64,000 nucleotides of DNA, from the NCBI RefSeq assembly GCF_029227915.1, contig NC_079879.1:4836001-4900000 (forward strand). The letters run 5' to 3'. The notes below the pieces were generated by a model. It saw nothing but the letters and a program-made list of their open reading frames with translations, ran no database searches and had not been told where the DNA came from. Within the stretch, counting starts at the first letter, position 1, and every line of letters starts with the position of its first letter. Made by a program: the position numbers and the translations under genes. Source of the stretch: Hydractinia symbiolongicarpus (lineage: Eukaryota; Cnidaria; Hydrozoa; Anthoathecata; Hydractiniidae). This document shows positions 13,330 through 25,119 of this stretch, in pieces.

Positions 13330-14690
13330 AAAAAAATTTTGCTTTAATTTCTATGATATACTAAGTCACATCTTTGTGAATAATAAAATTTAAAAGGACA
13401 ACCTTCTGAATATTCATCGCCTCGGAAGTTTGAAAGTATTACCATCATCACGAGTATGCCTGAAAGCTGTGATATTTTAAAAAAAACTCTGAAACACTTT
13501 TTCGTAGTGTTGTTTTTTTCGTATACCATCTACCACATTTCAAATTATTTTTACAAACCTACAGAAGCTCTACAAGGGAGAGCTACTGCGCTGAAGCCAA
13601 GGTGTTTATCTAAAAGCGATTTTTTTTTGTCTTTAAAAAATCAACGATTCTCTAGATATTACATCTTAAAGACGAGAGTTTAAGTTAAAAAATGGCTTTT
13701 TTAGAAAAAGTAAGATAAATCAAAAACGGGGACTTTGTGGGAAAAAATTAAAAAATAGTTTTTACATACATCTATCACGATTCTAAAGAACATCGAATGA
13801 GAGTTGGAAACGAAGTAGTTTTGTAAATGAAGTAACTTTTTTGAAGCCAGGGTGTGTTTCAAAAATGTCTCTGTACTTTTTACGAGTTAAAAAGTTTTAA
13901 ATTATTTTTAAGCCATTTGATAGGTGTTGTATGAATGAAAGTGATGTATGAATGAATAAACTTTGATTAACTATAGCTGAAAAAATCGCGATTTAAAAAA
14001 CCATGCTCAAAAGGTAACCGTCACCTTATGCTTTCACAGGACGTTACATTTTACAGTACCAAAAAAAGTAGATAGCCAACTTTTAAAACAAGACAACTTC
14101 AGTTTTTTGGATTTGGGAAAATAGGCTCGATAGAAGCAGAGGAATAAATTTTTATGACGTTATTTTTTTTTATTTCTCTTTCTTGTTTTTACTAGAAACA
14201 TAATTCCGTGTTCCCTTTTATTGTGTAACTCACGAAGTGAACTATGTCATCCAGCCCGTGACCAGAGCAAAATTGACTTGGTTTGTTGTATATACAAAAA
14301 AAACATGTTTCTGTAACTGTATTTATGAAATAACAGTTTAACGCTACAATAATAACATTTGAAACCTCTTTTCTTACGTCTCCTGTGTTCTTTTCTGATA
14401 TGAAGACGGAAGGAGCTTATTTTAAAACCATACAAATCGCATGGGAACAAGGTTGATACATTCGATACCTTAAATTTTTTGAAAACTAATAAATCTTTTT
14501 ACAAAAAAAGCCTGGAGGCAAAGTTGCATATTAGTTACTAAACTAAATTGTTTGTTTCCTCTCATTTGGAATGCTACTCAGTAAGATATTTCCTTTTCAT
14601 TTAAAAAAAATAATCTTTTCTATAAAATGTATGTATTCTATGTACGTTTTGGTATGTCAGACATTTTATATTTCTTTATATTAAATTCAG
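13330..14690. other. Intergenic, no gene recognised
   Basis: AT-rich, with several poly-A/T runs and short unsupported frames. I see no gene in it. Confidence 0.4.
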
Positions 14691-14694
14691 CTAC

Positions 14695-14790
14695 CCTCGT
14701 TCCCAGGAACGGTTGTCTCGTTTTTATATCGGGGTGGTGAGATCGGCTTCCGATGTAAGAAAAACAAAGATTCCCTGGAGACAAGGTTGG
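14695..14790. mobile_element. Palindromic MITE, CCTCGTTCCCAG family
   Basis: Begins CCCTCGTTCCCAGGAAC and ends TTCCCTGGAGACAAGGTTGG, inverted ends of the family. The interior contains GTTGTCTCGTTTTTATATCGG, like the 16.5, 21.1 and 56.4 kb copies. Confidence 0.65.
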
Positions 14791-15017
14791 CGTTCAGCTT
14801 TTTGTTAAAATGGAGCGTTTTCTCATCGTCAATACAAATTAGGGGGGAGTATCATTATTTTATAACATTCTCGAACTTTATTAAAACTCTTCAAATCTCG
14901 AACTTCATTAAAACATTATTTTTTGTGTGGTATTTCACTTTATTGCCAACCATAATAGCGTAGGACTGCGTATTCATCTTGACACATATAATCAATCAGA
15001 ACAGGGAAACTTTCCAG

Positions 15018-15097
15018 CAACCTCGTCCCCAGGACCTGTTACGCTTTTTGTGTTTTGTCCAAATATAAAAAGCCTAACAGGTCCTTGGTACGAGGTT
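15018..15097. mobile_element. Palindromic MITE, CCTCGTTCCCAG family
   Basis: An 80-bp near-perfect hairpin: CAACCTCGTCCCCAGGACCT at the left is mirrored by AGGTCCTTGGTACGAGG at the right, and the inner arms (GTTACGCTTTTTGTG / TAAAAAGCCTAAC) also pair. Confidence 0.75.
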
Positions 15098-15445
15098 TAA
15101 TTTTTTTTTTTTTTTAGGTGAACATTTTGTTTTTTTAGTTTTGGTGTTATACTTTAAATTACAATCGATAGAATTGTAGCTTGGTTAACTTTTCAACAAA
15201 TTACGGGACACGTACATTTGTTTTCCGCACTTATTATATGAGTTCGCATTCGAAACTCGTCTATAAGCGATGACGTTGCATGCGAATAAGAAAAATACGT
15301 TTTTCAACCTTTTAGTGGAAACAATTCTTTTACACCATATCTAAATCCCTCAACCAACAGTTTAGCTTAGTGTACGTGCCTTGACTAACGCATGAATGGT
15401 CAAGGTAAAAGTGTCACGTATGTGGCATGGGAAAAGTCAATCCTC

Positions 15446-15454
15446 TATAAAAGG
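15446..15454 (+). promoter_or_regulatory. TATA box before candidate first exon
   Basis: TATAAAAGG is a strong metazoan TATA match. It lies 85 bp before the ATG at 15531, so a start site near 15476 would give a 5' leader of about 55 nt. Confidence 0.4.
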
Positions 15455-15530
15455 TCTTGGTGTTCTTTACCAGAATGTGTTTAAATTGTGTCTGATTCTC
15501 TGCCTATCCGAAGACAACTAAGGAACAACT

Positions 15531-15596
15531 ATGAGAAAGGTGAACTTTGCAACTATGGGAAAACTTAATGTTTTCTGGTATTCGAGATCTTTTAAA
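15531..15596 (+). CDS. Candidate first coding exon, possibly alternative FGF A exon 1
   Basis: From the ATG, 22 codons (MRKVNFATMGKLNVFWYSRS, then FK) run to a consensus donor AAAGTAAGC, ending in phase 0. A strong TATA box lies upstream. The FGF A exon starting at 22825 also begins in phase 0 and supplies the hydrophobic part of the signal peptide, so this exon could serve as an alternative start for that gene, 7.2 kb upstream. The other candidate, at 18677, is nearer and also has a TATA box. The link is inference; the exon could belong to nothing. The frame read past the donor (to 15776) is not coding-like. Confidence 0.3.
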
Positions 15597-15599
15597 GTA

Positions 15600-16500
15600 A
15601 GCCGTTTGTTTGTATACCGGTTACCCGTTAACTTGTTCGTTTCTTACCTATTTTTTGTTAACTTATTAAAACTTGTTTGTTTATCTAATTGTTTGTTTGT
15701 TTTCTCTTTCCGTTGCTGTGATTATTTGAATGCAGTCATTATACATCCTCTCTTGCAATATTGCCACTTCCCCTAGATCTCAGCTACCCTTTCGATAATT
15801 TATAAATTCTCCACTTACTTGTTTCCATATTTATCTTGTCCTGAATGAAAATAAATAGACGTAATGGAATAGTTGCTCTTACATCTATTTCATGTTGATT
15901 TTGGAATTTTAGTGACTTTAGTGTTAACAAAAGTTATTGTAACTGTCTTTTTAATATCATTTTCTAAAATTAGATTTAAACCAAGTTGTTATAGTCAGAA
16001 AGGTCTCCCTTTGATTTTTGTCTTCCTGTCCCGAATAAGTCACTTGACAAAAATCTAAAATTGATTATTTACAAATGTGAGAACAATTTCTTCTTTTCTT
16101 GAAGAATATTCCAACGTAAATTTTAACTGATTTTACTAATTTATGTAATTTTCTCAGCGAACTCTAGTCAATTTTTTTTTACAGGAACCGTTAAAATTGA
16201 AGGCCAGGGGTGGCCTTGGTCCCCTCATTTTTTGCCCGATGTATATTTTTATAAATTAGGTATCAATGTTATAAGTGGTAAAAATTTTTGTAGTTTATTT
16301 ATGTTAATAATATGTTGGTCTATACCCTATGTTTTTAAATTTTAATCAAATATAAAAGTCACAAGATTTAGGCTCGTTTGAAGATAGGTAAAAGTTAGTA
16401 TAAAGTTTTATATTTTTTTGTCATTATAGAATTTTTAGTTCTTATGAATTTCTTCTAATGTGTCAGATCTAACCATAACGACTGATTATGGCTCCAACAG
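15600..16500. other. Intergenic or intronic, no gene recognised
   Basis: T-rich sequence with short frames only. If 15531-15596 is an FGF A exon, this would be intron. Confidence 0.35.
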
Positions 16501-16502
16501 TC

Positions 16503-16612
16503 ATCCTCGATCCCGGGACCTGTTGTCTCTTTTTGCATATCGGACAGCAAGAAGAGACGTATTAATAAGCGCCGTGCCAATGAGAGACAAAAAGGCCTGG
16601 GGACGAGGTTGG
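16503..16612. mobile_element. Palindromic MITE, CCTCGTTCCCAG family
   Basis: Starts ATCCTCGATCCCGGGACCTG and ends GGCCTGGGGACGAGGTTGG. Interior TTGTCTCTTTTTGCATATCG is shared with the copy at 56372-56492, which defines one subfamily. The short frame across it is not a gene. Confidence 0.75.
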
Positions 16613-16619
16613 CTTCCAC

Positions 16620-18610
16620 TCTCATTCCTGTGTCGAAAAATCTACAAAAATGCTATTTTTAAGTAAAATAATTTTAACTCTACATTTCGCACTGGAATAA
16701 TAGCCTAAGTGCGCTTATTTAAGAGGGTAGCTAATTCAAATTGAATTTCGGTGCTAATGGACATATCCTTGCCAGCATGTTTTTTAATTTCCGAACTTCA
16801 CAGGACCTGACGTACGTTATATTGTAATATGAGAAGGCTTAGGAAGCAGAAATTAGTCTATCGGCGAAAGTGGTGATTTGCAGCAAACCTACTGCGGGAA
16901 ATCCAGTTGAATGTACAAATTGTTCATATATTTGAAACTCCCAGAAGTTTAAATTGATACATGGTAATATCTTCTTTGGACTTGAAAAGGAAGAATCCTT
17001 TGTTACTTCATTAACCAATAGCGTTTTGAAGCAACCATATTGATCTGGCTTGCATACAAATATTTCTCTTCTGTGTCATCTTTTCATGTCACTACTACAT
17101 GTCATTACTACTATTCACAATACCCTCCATAGCTATAAATCCATTTTATTAAAAAAATAATTTCGCAGCACAGTAACTTTATTAATAATTTGTTATATAC
17201 AAATAATCTGAAATGCTCACCGCTTGCCTCGTTTTCAAAAAACGACCTCGCCTTCAATATAAACAAAAAATAATTTGCCTCTTGTGGGGTACTTTTCTCA
17301 TTACTACCCAGTGTCTATATATAACATGAATTATCAATTGATTAGCTTTAACGTTAGAAATTCCCTACTCCAATGCTCCATTTTGAGGATTCCCTCTGCA
17401 AAATTCTTTAATATGTCATTTTCATTAAGGATATCTCGCAATCCTACAGACATTAGGAAGTTGTGAATATTTCAATAGACCAGAAGGCAGTCCCACGATA
17501 CTCTGTATGCTAGATACGTATATTCTTAATTAGATTTGATTCGTTCCAATATCATTTAAAAGAATTAAAAAAATAATTAGCTTCCCCATTAGCCAGAAAG
17601 TGACACCTTTTATCGACTGATTACTATTGATGTGTGTGATTATAAGATTAACGTGGATAATTTGTCAGCTTGACACACATGTCAGACAATTTAACACAGA
17701 ATCATTCATCTACACAAAACCACTGTTTATTGCATTCTAGTTTTTTTTTCCCATCGAATATTTCTGTATGCAAAGAAAACTTTAAATACGGGGTGGGATT
17801 TCTAAAATCTTGTATTTATTCTGTATTTTAAAAACCGGAAACATAATTTCATAATAACAGTTATAGACACCAAAGGAAAAAAGGAATTTTGCTTTGAACT
17901 TAGCATTAATAGGTCAAAAATGTTGTCTTAAGCAAAATTTAAAAGAAATAAATGATGGATTAGTGAAGCTTAAGCCTTTCTTATTGTGTATGATTCGACA
18001 GAGCACATTCAACTCGACCTACCCTTCTTTTAATAACTTTTTGTGTGAAATGTTTGGTATGAAAACTGAATGTTTCAGTCTTAACAACGCAAGTCTATAG
18101 TGCATATGGACAGAGTGATTATACGTGAGTCACGCCATATGCTTATAAAGAAGCAATAAGAAGAGACAGTTCCTTAAATAAAAAGAGTTTGTCGAAATAA
18201 TATTTTACATTTTCACACAAAATTAAGCTTGACTTAAACTCTACTAAATGTTTTGACCGTTGAGGTTAAAAAATCAGACTTTTTGATAAAAACAACTGCA
18301 GCCATGTTATGTAGGACAACGGATTATCGGATACGCTTCCGACAAAGACGGACTATCAAATGAATCCTGATATAAACCAACCATGCTTAAAATGAAAAAA
18401 AAAAACAACCAATAGTTAGCGTATTCACTTTTGTCTTGAAAAAAATTCAAACCTTTTCAAAAAAAGTATTTAAAATAAACTTTACTGGCTAATCGAGACA
18501 CGTTGTCAAGTTTATAATAATCGAGGCATATAAATTACGCAGTTGTTAAAGCAATAAAGTAGTTCATTGCGTCTGTCCTCGTTGAAGAATAGTCGAAGTG
18601 ACCGGATCAT
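16620..18610. other. Intergenic, no gene recognised
   Basis: AT-rich sequence with no recognised coding or repeat structure. It lies upstream of the FGF A promoter. Confidence 0.35.
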
Positions 18611-18616
18611 AGTTAT

Positions 18617-18624
18617 TATATAAA
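18617..18624 (+). promoter_or_regulatory. Likely TATA box of FGF gene A
   Basis: TATATAAA lies 53 bp before the ATG at 18677, at a spacing that would give a short 5' leader of about 25-30 nt. It is seen directly as a motif; promoter activity is inferred. Confidence 0.4.
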
Positions 18625-18676
18625 CGTTAATCGAAATTAATAGAGAGAAAATTACAGCTAAAAAAGAAAAACAAGC

Positions 18677-21600
18677 ATGTTCGGAGAAGAATTTTGTGGT
18701 TGTAAAAGAATGGTAAGTCGAGTAAAAAAAACTTAATATTTTTAAACTACCATCGCTTGTTTACTTTTTGGTATTTATAGTATGTTCATTTATTTATTCA
18801 TTTATATTATTTAATTATATTTGTTTCTTTGACTTCATTGTGAACTATTTTTTATAAAAATAGTCTAAAAATCCATGCACAGAATTTGACAGAACGTTTT
18901 TATTAAGTCAACTTTCTTTTCAGGGTTGTATTGTTTTTACGCTTATAATATTAACTGTTCAATATATATGTGGTAATGGCGGGAAACTTATGGCATAGGG
19001 CGGTATTTTTCTGTTCCACATAAACACGTTTTTTTCTTAAAAACTTATGCACCCAAAAACAACATAAACATTATCATCCTGTCTTTTTTTCAACATGACA
19101 GAAAGTGGACAGCTCCGCAACGTCAGCGCTAAAAGTATTTTTAAATGTGCGTGCAAAGTTCGCACGGAAAAAAGCTATAAAAAGATTATTGACAATGACA
19201 AGGAAAGAAATATCAGAAAAGATGATTGCTACATGAGATTATAACCTCCCTCGACGCAATTTCGTCTTGCAGCCTGCACCTTGGAAGATAACATTATCAG
19301 GCTGTAAAAAAAAAAGAATTTCATATTAGCAACTTCCTGGTCTATTTGTGTTCTCCCAGCAGTGTGCTTATCTGATCATCTTGTGATAGCCTTTGCAGTA
19401 CACAGCGCAGGTATCAAGCTCGATTATTTGACGCATTAAAAGCAAAGACGACATCAGCTTAACAAATATCGACATTTATCCTCCTTGCTTACACTTTTTT
19501 GGTTGCAATCACGAGGTGCATGCGGTGAACACACATTGTATTTCTCATGTTATCACCACCAATCGATCTGAGTATGATATCATGATATCAATGACATAGT
19601 CACGTGATGTTTGACTTTTGTAGCATCAAAAATATGTTATTAAAATATGTTATTTTGAAGATGTGGAAATATTTTAAACGAAGGAATTAGATAATTTAAA
19701 AAATTTTGCATAACTTTGTTTTGAATTTCTTTTTTTTGTTTTCTTTCATTGGCTTTTTTATAGATTATTAAAAAGGTGTAATGTCGAGTTGTTTTACAAG
19801 AAGCCACTAATTTAAAACAATTGATCTATGTGTAAAATCAACGCAAGACATTTTCAGGAAGCATATTTCCATGGGAAATGATGCTACAGTTTATAAATGA
19901 CACAAAATTCATCGCGCTGGTATTGCAATAATGTCAGCCATTTTATTTTGAAGATCACATGTAATTGTTATGGATAGTTTAATGGTCTGGGTTAATTGCT
20001 CGCTAATTGTGTTAGAAAGATCTGCCAGTATCGTTAAGAATGCTCAACTTACTTTAATGCGGAAAAATATTGAGAATGGAAAACTAGCCATTTTTTTCCA
20101 ACTGCATCTCCAGCATGGCAGGCTTTTGTTTATGAAATATGCTGTGTCATTTATGTCATTCCTGTCTGACATTCTGTCATATTATAATAAGAGAATTCAG
20201 AATGAATTTACTTTTGTACTTCCGGTAGCAATGCTATCTTATGATGAGAAAAACACATTGTTTTTTGAAATTAGGATGTTCTGACGAGGTGTTTTAGTGT
20301 AGCTAGTTTCCTCAAATACATGCACGGTACTTCACTTGAGCCCACAGAACTTGCACCACAAACCGCTATAGTTGGCAAACTTTAAAAAATGTTTACTGTT
20401 TAAATCGCAGACTTTCCTATCACAGATACAGTCATGGTTTTATTGGCACACGTCTCCTTTTACTCTTGCTATCTTCTCTTTCTTAAGACTAGTTTTCTTT
20501 TGGACAGATATTTTTATGATGTCTGTTTGTTCTAAAGACTGTTTTAGCAGATCTTCAAAGTTGAAGATCTGCTAAAACACCTTGCAGTCATTTTCTTTAA
20601 TCCTATTTATCTTCTCTTTTTTAAAAGCTAGTTTTTTTTAGCAGATATTTTTTCATAATTTTTTCATGACTGCTTTGAAGATCTTTAACCCTATTTATGC
20701 TAGGCTATTTGGAGACACCACAAATCAGACCCTCCGTCCTTATCTGTATTTCCTAAGGAAATTGCTTAAAAAGACATCAAACTGGCCAAAAGTATTGCCT
20801 AGACCTGAAGTAACAACTTTGTTGTTAATGTCATCAAATTTGCTGAAGTGGGTTGAAAATTAAAGATGTGTGAAATATTTGTGTAATTAATTTATATTTA
20901 GTTACATGGATGTGACAAACAAAATAAAAAAAAAAAAAAATGTGCAAAGGGGTAAATTAGCCCCCTTCCAAGCACGAATAAGATTATAAGCGTATCTAAA
21001 CCTTTTAAAAGAAGTCACACCTAAAACAATTGTGCCCTGTTAAATTTTAGCAAAAAATTAAACTGACAAAATAGTTCATCGTACCAACCTCGTCCACAGG
21101 GCATCTTGTATCTTTTCTGACATCGGGACCTTGTTGTCCCGGTTATAAAAAAGAGACAACAGGCGCTGAGAACGAGGTTGTCATCGTACATCTTGGTTCT
21201 AATATATGCTTCTTTTAAAATCTCCTTGCAACATAGAAACTGAATTAATAGCATGATTATCATTTTTATTTGCATTGCGCTCAATCATGCTTAGTTATTG
21301 CGTCATTAATACGTAGAAACTCTTTCTATCATTTTGTTGGTTCTCAATTAAAGTACTCGCTGTCGACAACGAGAAATCAATAACACATTACTCTGTTTTG
21401 GTAATTAGCTTTCCTGCACGGCCATATAGATTATTGTTTATTCAGATGGATAAAACATTTTCTCCTGCATGTTAATTAGTTTCACTTGCTCATTGACTAA
21501 CCGCATTTTTTTAGAAGAGCTGCTCGCAACTTTTGATGTGTTTTTAATTCAATTGGTAGCCAACTAATTGTAAAATAACTTGCGGATAGCTTTGAGCGAC

Positions 21601-24600
21601 GTAGTTGTCTTGTTTGCGAGAAAAACACACACCGCAAACGATCGTTAAATCGTTTTCTGCCTTCCAATGACGCTAGTCAGATTAACACTTTCGTTGATGA
21701 TGTATCAAAACAAACAAACAAGACTAAAGAACTAAAAAACTTTTTCGCTAGTTTTGTGCCTTTTCTGTTTTATTCTGAAATACAAATCCGACATGAAGAG
21801 TTGGACCACCAAAAACATCTTTCGACCTCTGTAGAACAAAGACCATCTAAAAATGGAAACAAGAGATTTTGACATTGTTTCGTAATAGCTACTAGACAAA
21901 AGAAATGTTTTAGGCCACGTTGTGACCCAGCGCTGAATTTTACGTAATAGAATGATTAGTAATGTTAAAAAATATTAAAAAAGTTTAGGAATCTTAGCTG
22001 TTCTAAAATTGTTAAAATTGAATTTCTTGTTTAAAAATTATAAAAAAATTTGTTACTTTTAGTCCCTTAGAAATTGATATCACCCACATTTTTTTACTAA
22101 GTATAAAAATAAGTATAAAAAACAACGACATTACACTGGTGACGTGCAACAATACAAATTGACGAAATAGGAATGTCGAATTTCCCGCCATCAGATGTTT
22201 TTATGTTTGAGGAAATTTGATTCAACAATACGTATTGAATTTACGTTTAAAAAAAACCAAATTGTGTTTACTTTTTGTGCTTTTTTTATTAAATTAACAT
22301 TTTAACACAGTTAGCTACAATGATAGCTACAACTTACATAACAAATGCAAAACAGATGAGCTTTTTTATCACATTTTATCTTGAAAAACACTTTATGGAG
22401 GCATAATGAAAAAACGTAAAAAATATAATTTCCCACGGTATAATCGTTTATACATTCCCGCGCTTTTTTGCATTGAAAAATGTAGCTAAACCACAATCAG
22501 AAATATCACTGTCACAAAATCGCAAAAATTGATATTTCCAAACTTCTAATAGCTTTTTAAGAAGTTAGCATGTTGTGACGAGCTTTTTTCCTTTTTGATA
22601 CACTACATTTGACGCAGAGAGATATTACTGTTTGTCAACGAAAATAATGAGCATAAAAAGCGCGTTTTTTTGGTGGGATGCGAAATAACACCCGCGGGAA
22701 ATTAAATTGTTTTGTCTTACAGTTTTCTTTCTTTCTCACGAAATTGTTTTATGGGGTAAAATTCGATGAAATCAAGAAATTGGATAATCACAGCTTTTCT
22801 AAAATCTTTCTAAATCTCTTTTAGCGTCGAAGCAAAATCCTACCAAGTTTATTTATATCATTTGTCGTCCTTACAAATGTCTGCGATTCCAAAGCTGTTA
22901 CATTCACAGGATTAAGAAGGACTCAATTCCCATCATCCAACAGTAGCCAATCGCAAAGACATACTATACGTCGGTTAATTAAACAATCCAGAGAGAAGGA
23001 AAATGAAGGATTCTGGGGTTATATCGCGAAAAATATGGACAAAAAAATTGTCGAAAGACTGCGTAAGAAGCGCAAATCAGATCCTATTCATGAGCAACCA
23101 ACGAATAGAAGAGAAGTTCATCTACTTAGCAAAACTGGTTTCTTTCTTGAAGTGCTACCGTCTGGTAAAGTAGGAGGCAACATTAATAAAACGAAGTACA
23201 GTAAGTTTTGTTGTCACACTTCTTGTGTTGTTTTGCTGTAATGAAATTCATGTAAAGCCCCAACCTCGTCCCCAGGGCTCTTTTTCTCTTTCTGACAATC
23301 TTGAGAAAGAAAAAGAGCCCTGCGGACAAAGCTGGTAAAGCCCGGAATTGATTTAAATTTATTCACGCCCTTTTTTATATAAGAATCAATATAATCTCAC
23401 CCAAAATCATAACTCTAGCTTCATTTCGATCTTAATTATTAAATCTTCGCTTTCGAATTTCTCCGAAATTTATTATTATATGTGAAAAAGAGATTTTTGT
23501 GGTAACTGGAGTTCTGTAATTATTTTGGTGGACAATCGAACCATTTGCAATTATTTTTGGTCCAAAAAGAATTGACCACACAAGAATTTATATCCCATAT
23601 CGTTTTATGGTAAAATTTGACTCAAGTTGTTTTGGAAGCAATGGTGTGAGCCTGAAACTGTACCTCTTTTTTGGCAAAATCTGAGGCTCGTGTTCTTATA
23701 AAACTATTCTTACAAAGGAAGCGTGTTTTTGTAAATATCCCTTTAAAATAGTGGCCACAGTTTTTAATGACCATCGACAGGTCCTCTTATATTAAGGCCT
23801 GTAAAATAGTACCACTGCATATTCATTTCAATTCTTTAAAAAAAAGATAATCTCCCGTCTGTCTTTTTGCATAAATCAATCGTTGTTCTTTTTAGCCAAA
23901 ATGGAAATACAAGTCTTCTCAACACATGTTAAAAGAATCAAAAGTGTCGCCACTGGAAAGTATGTAGCTATCAGTAAAAATGGAAAAGTTATCGCAAAGG
24001 TATGTGTAAAAAAATCTAACAGAAATTCTTTTCTATTATACAACCCTTTGATGTAAAAAGTTCAATTTGCAGTATAATACTTGACCTTTTTTGATAGCAT
24101 AAAAAGTCCTACAGGCCCAGGCTTTGAAGATACCTCATTCCAGGACGAAAAATTATTAGTGTGCTGTGGTTTGTCGGGTTCTTATACTTATTAAAATGTC
24201 GATTGGTCATCCATTCAGAATATCAGTCTTTAAGAATTCTCCATCGCATGAAAACACATCAATTTGTGGATGGAATAACCTTACTTTTTCCAAGTTAACC
24301 TTTGACCTCTAGCTTATTATTAAAAAAACATGCGGTCCCAAAGCCACCAGAACAACTCGAAGCAATAAGGATACCTCTAGAAAACATATACAAGAAAAGA
24401 TAGAACGTTTCTCCTAACTCTTATCTCTACCTTGCTAGGACACTGCCGATCGTGAAACGTTCCTTTTTGAAGAAGTTTCTGAACACTTTCAACATTTATA
24501 TAGTTCGATAAATTATCCTAAATCTAAATCAAGACTTTCTTGGTACTTGGGGTTAAAACGAAGGCATGGAAGAAGAAGTTTACAAGGACGCGTTAAACGA

Positions 24601-24654
24601 GCATCAAAGACTCTAGCTGGTGAATCAGCAACCCATTTCTCTATCTTTTATTAA
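18677..24654 (+). CDS. Fibroblast growth factor-like secreted ligand (FGF A)
   Basis: Four-exon model: 18677-18712, 22825-23200, 23896-23999, 24439-24654, giving 243 residues with GT-AG introns in phases 0, 1 and 0. Exon 1 gives MFGEEFCGCKRM; exon 2 adds the hydrophobic run KILPSLFISFVVLTNVCDSK, a plausible signal peptide; a basic linker (RLRKKRKS) precedes the beta-trefoil at about 109-235. Recognisable FGF blocks are HLLSKTGFFLEVLPSGKVGG, IKSVATGKYVAISKNGKV, TFLFEE and WYLGLKRRHGRRS...ATHF. The usual core cysteine before the L-F-E-E strand is Thr here. Paralogue B lies 13 kb downstream with identical exon 3 length and phases. FGFs bind FGF receptor tyrosine kinases and heparan sulfate outside the cell. 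Exons 2-4 are secure; exon 1, across a 4.1-kb intron, is tentative. Confidence 0.85.
20541..20578. repeat. Perfect 18-bp-arm palindrome
   Basis: GTTTTAGCAGATCTTCAA is followed after a 2-base AG spacer by its exact reverse complement. Degenerate relatives of the arm (TTTTAGCAGATATTTT, TTTGAAGATCTTTAA) recur in the next 120 bp, suggesting a small inverted-repeat element. Confidence 0.85.
21085..21180. mobile_element. Palindromic MITE, CCTCGTTCCCAG family
   Basis: CCAACCTCGTCCACAGGGCA at the left and GAGAACGAGGTTG at the right form inverted ends; the interior includes GACCTTGTTGTCCCGG and AGAGACAACAGG. Confidence 0.75.
23261..23335. mobile_element. Palindromic MITE in FGF A intron 2
   Basis: A 75-bp hairpin. 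CAACCTCGTCCCCAGGGCTC and the following TTTTTCTCTTTCT pair with AGAAAGAAAAAGAGCCCTGC and the degenerate end GGACAAAGCTGG. It begins 60 bp after the exon 2 donor. A relative sits 40 bp after the equivalent donor in FGF B. Confidence 0.8.
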
Positions 24655-24910
24655 GATTTGATCATCACCAGTTTCATAGATAGTATAAATAGTAATATAT
24701 ATATTTATATATACATATACATATTTTTATGTGAATGATGTACAGCAGGTTAAGAACGATTTATAATACCAAAAAGAAAGACATCTCCCAATTCCTCAAT
24801 AACAATAATTTCTGCGAAAACAAGTGATAAAACTCGAATTAGTACTATAGCTTGGATAAGATTGATTTAAGAAGGTTTGTTAATAAAGCCCTTCTTCCTA
24901 TTCGTCTTAG

Positions 24911-25117
24911 AAGCATGCAACAGCCGAATCTTTACTCTATGAAGAACAAATGGACCACTCGACCACGTATTCCTCACTACTTTATCCAAAAAAAATAAAA
25001 ATGCCACATTGGTATATAGGACTGTACAAGAGGAGGAGAAGAAGGGCAAAGGTTCGTAGAGGTTCCAAAACAATACAAGGCGATCATGCCACACATTTTT
25101 ATACTGTCAGCTCGTAA
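24911..25117 (+). CDS. Second FGF terminal exon, candidate alternative exon 4b of FGF A
   Basis: After the acceptor TTCGTCTTAG an open frame of 68 codons starts in phase 0, the same phase as exon 4 of FGF A, and ends at TAA. It encodes a complete FGF C-terminal trefoil segment: SLLYEEQMD, TTYSSLLYPK, MPHWYIGLYK and AKVRRGSKT...ATHF. It is closer to FGF B exon 4 (YEEQMDDYSTTYSSLIYPK, MPHWYIGLY) than to FGF A exon 4, which lies 256 bp upstream. With no stop or frameshift it could be spliced to FGF A exon 3 in place of exon 4. The alternative is a recently stranded exon from a partial FGF duplication. AATAAA signals follow at about 25116 and 25233. Confidence 0.6.
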   Translation, partial: KHATAESLLYEEQMDHSTTYSSLLYPKKIKMPHWYIGLYKRRRRRAKVRRGSKTIQGDHATHFYTVSS

Positions 25118-25119
25118 TA

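Larger units (their letters stand above)
18713..22824 (+). other. FGF A intron 1 (4.1 kb)
   Basis: Bounded by ATGGTAAGTCG and TCTCTTTTAG. It holds the palindrome at 20541-20578 and a MITE at 21085-21180; otherwise no recognised genes. Frames of up to 104 codons (for example 19970-20284) show no domain or splice support. Confidence 0.45.

Noticed and set aside
19970-20284. 104-codon plus-strand ORF in FGF A intron 1
   Set aside because: No domain, no splice context; consistent with chance.
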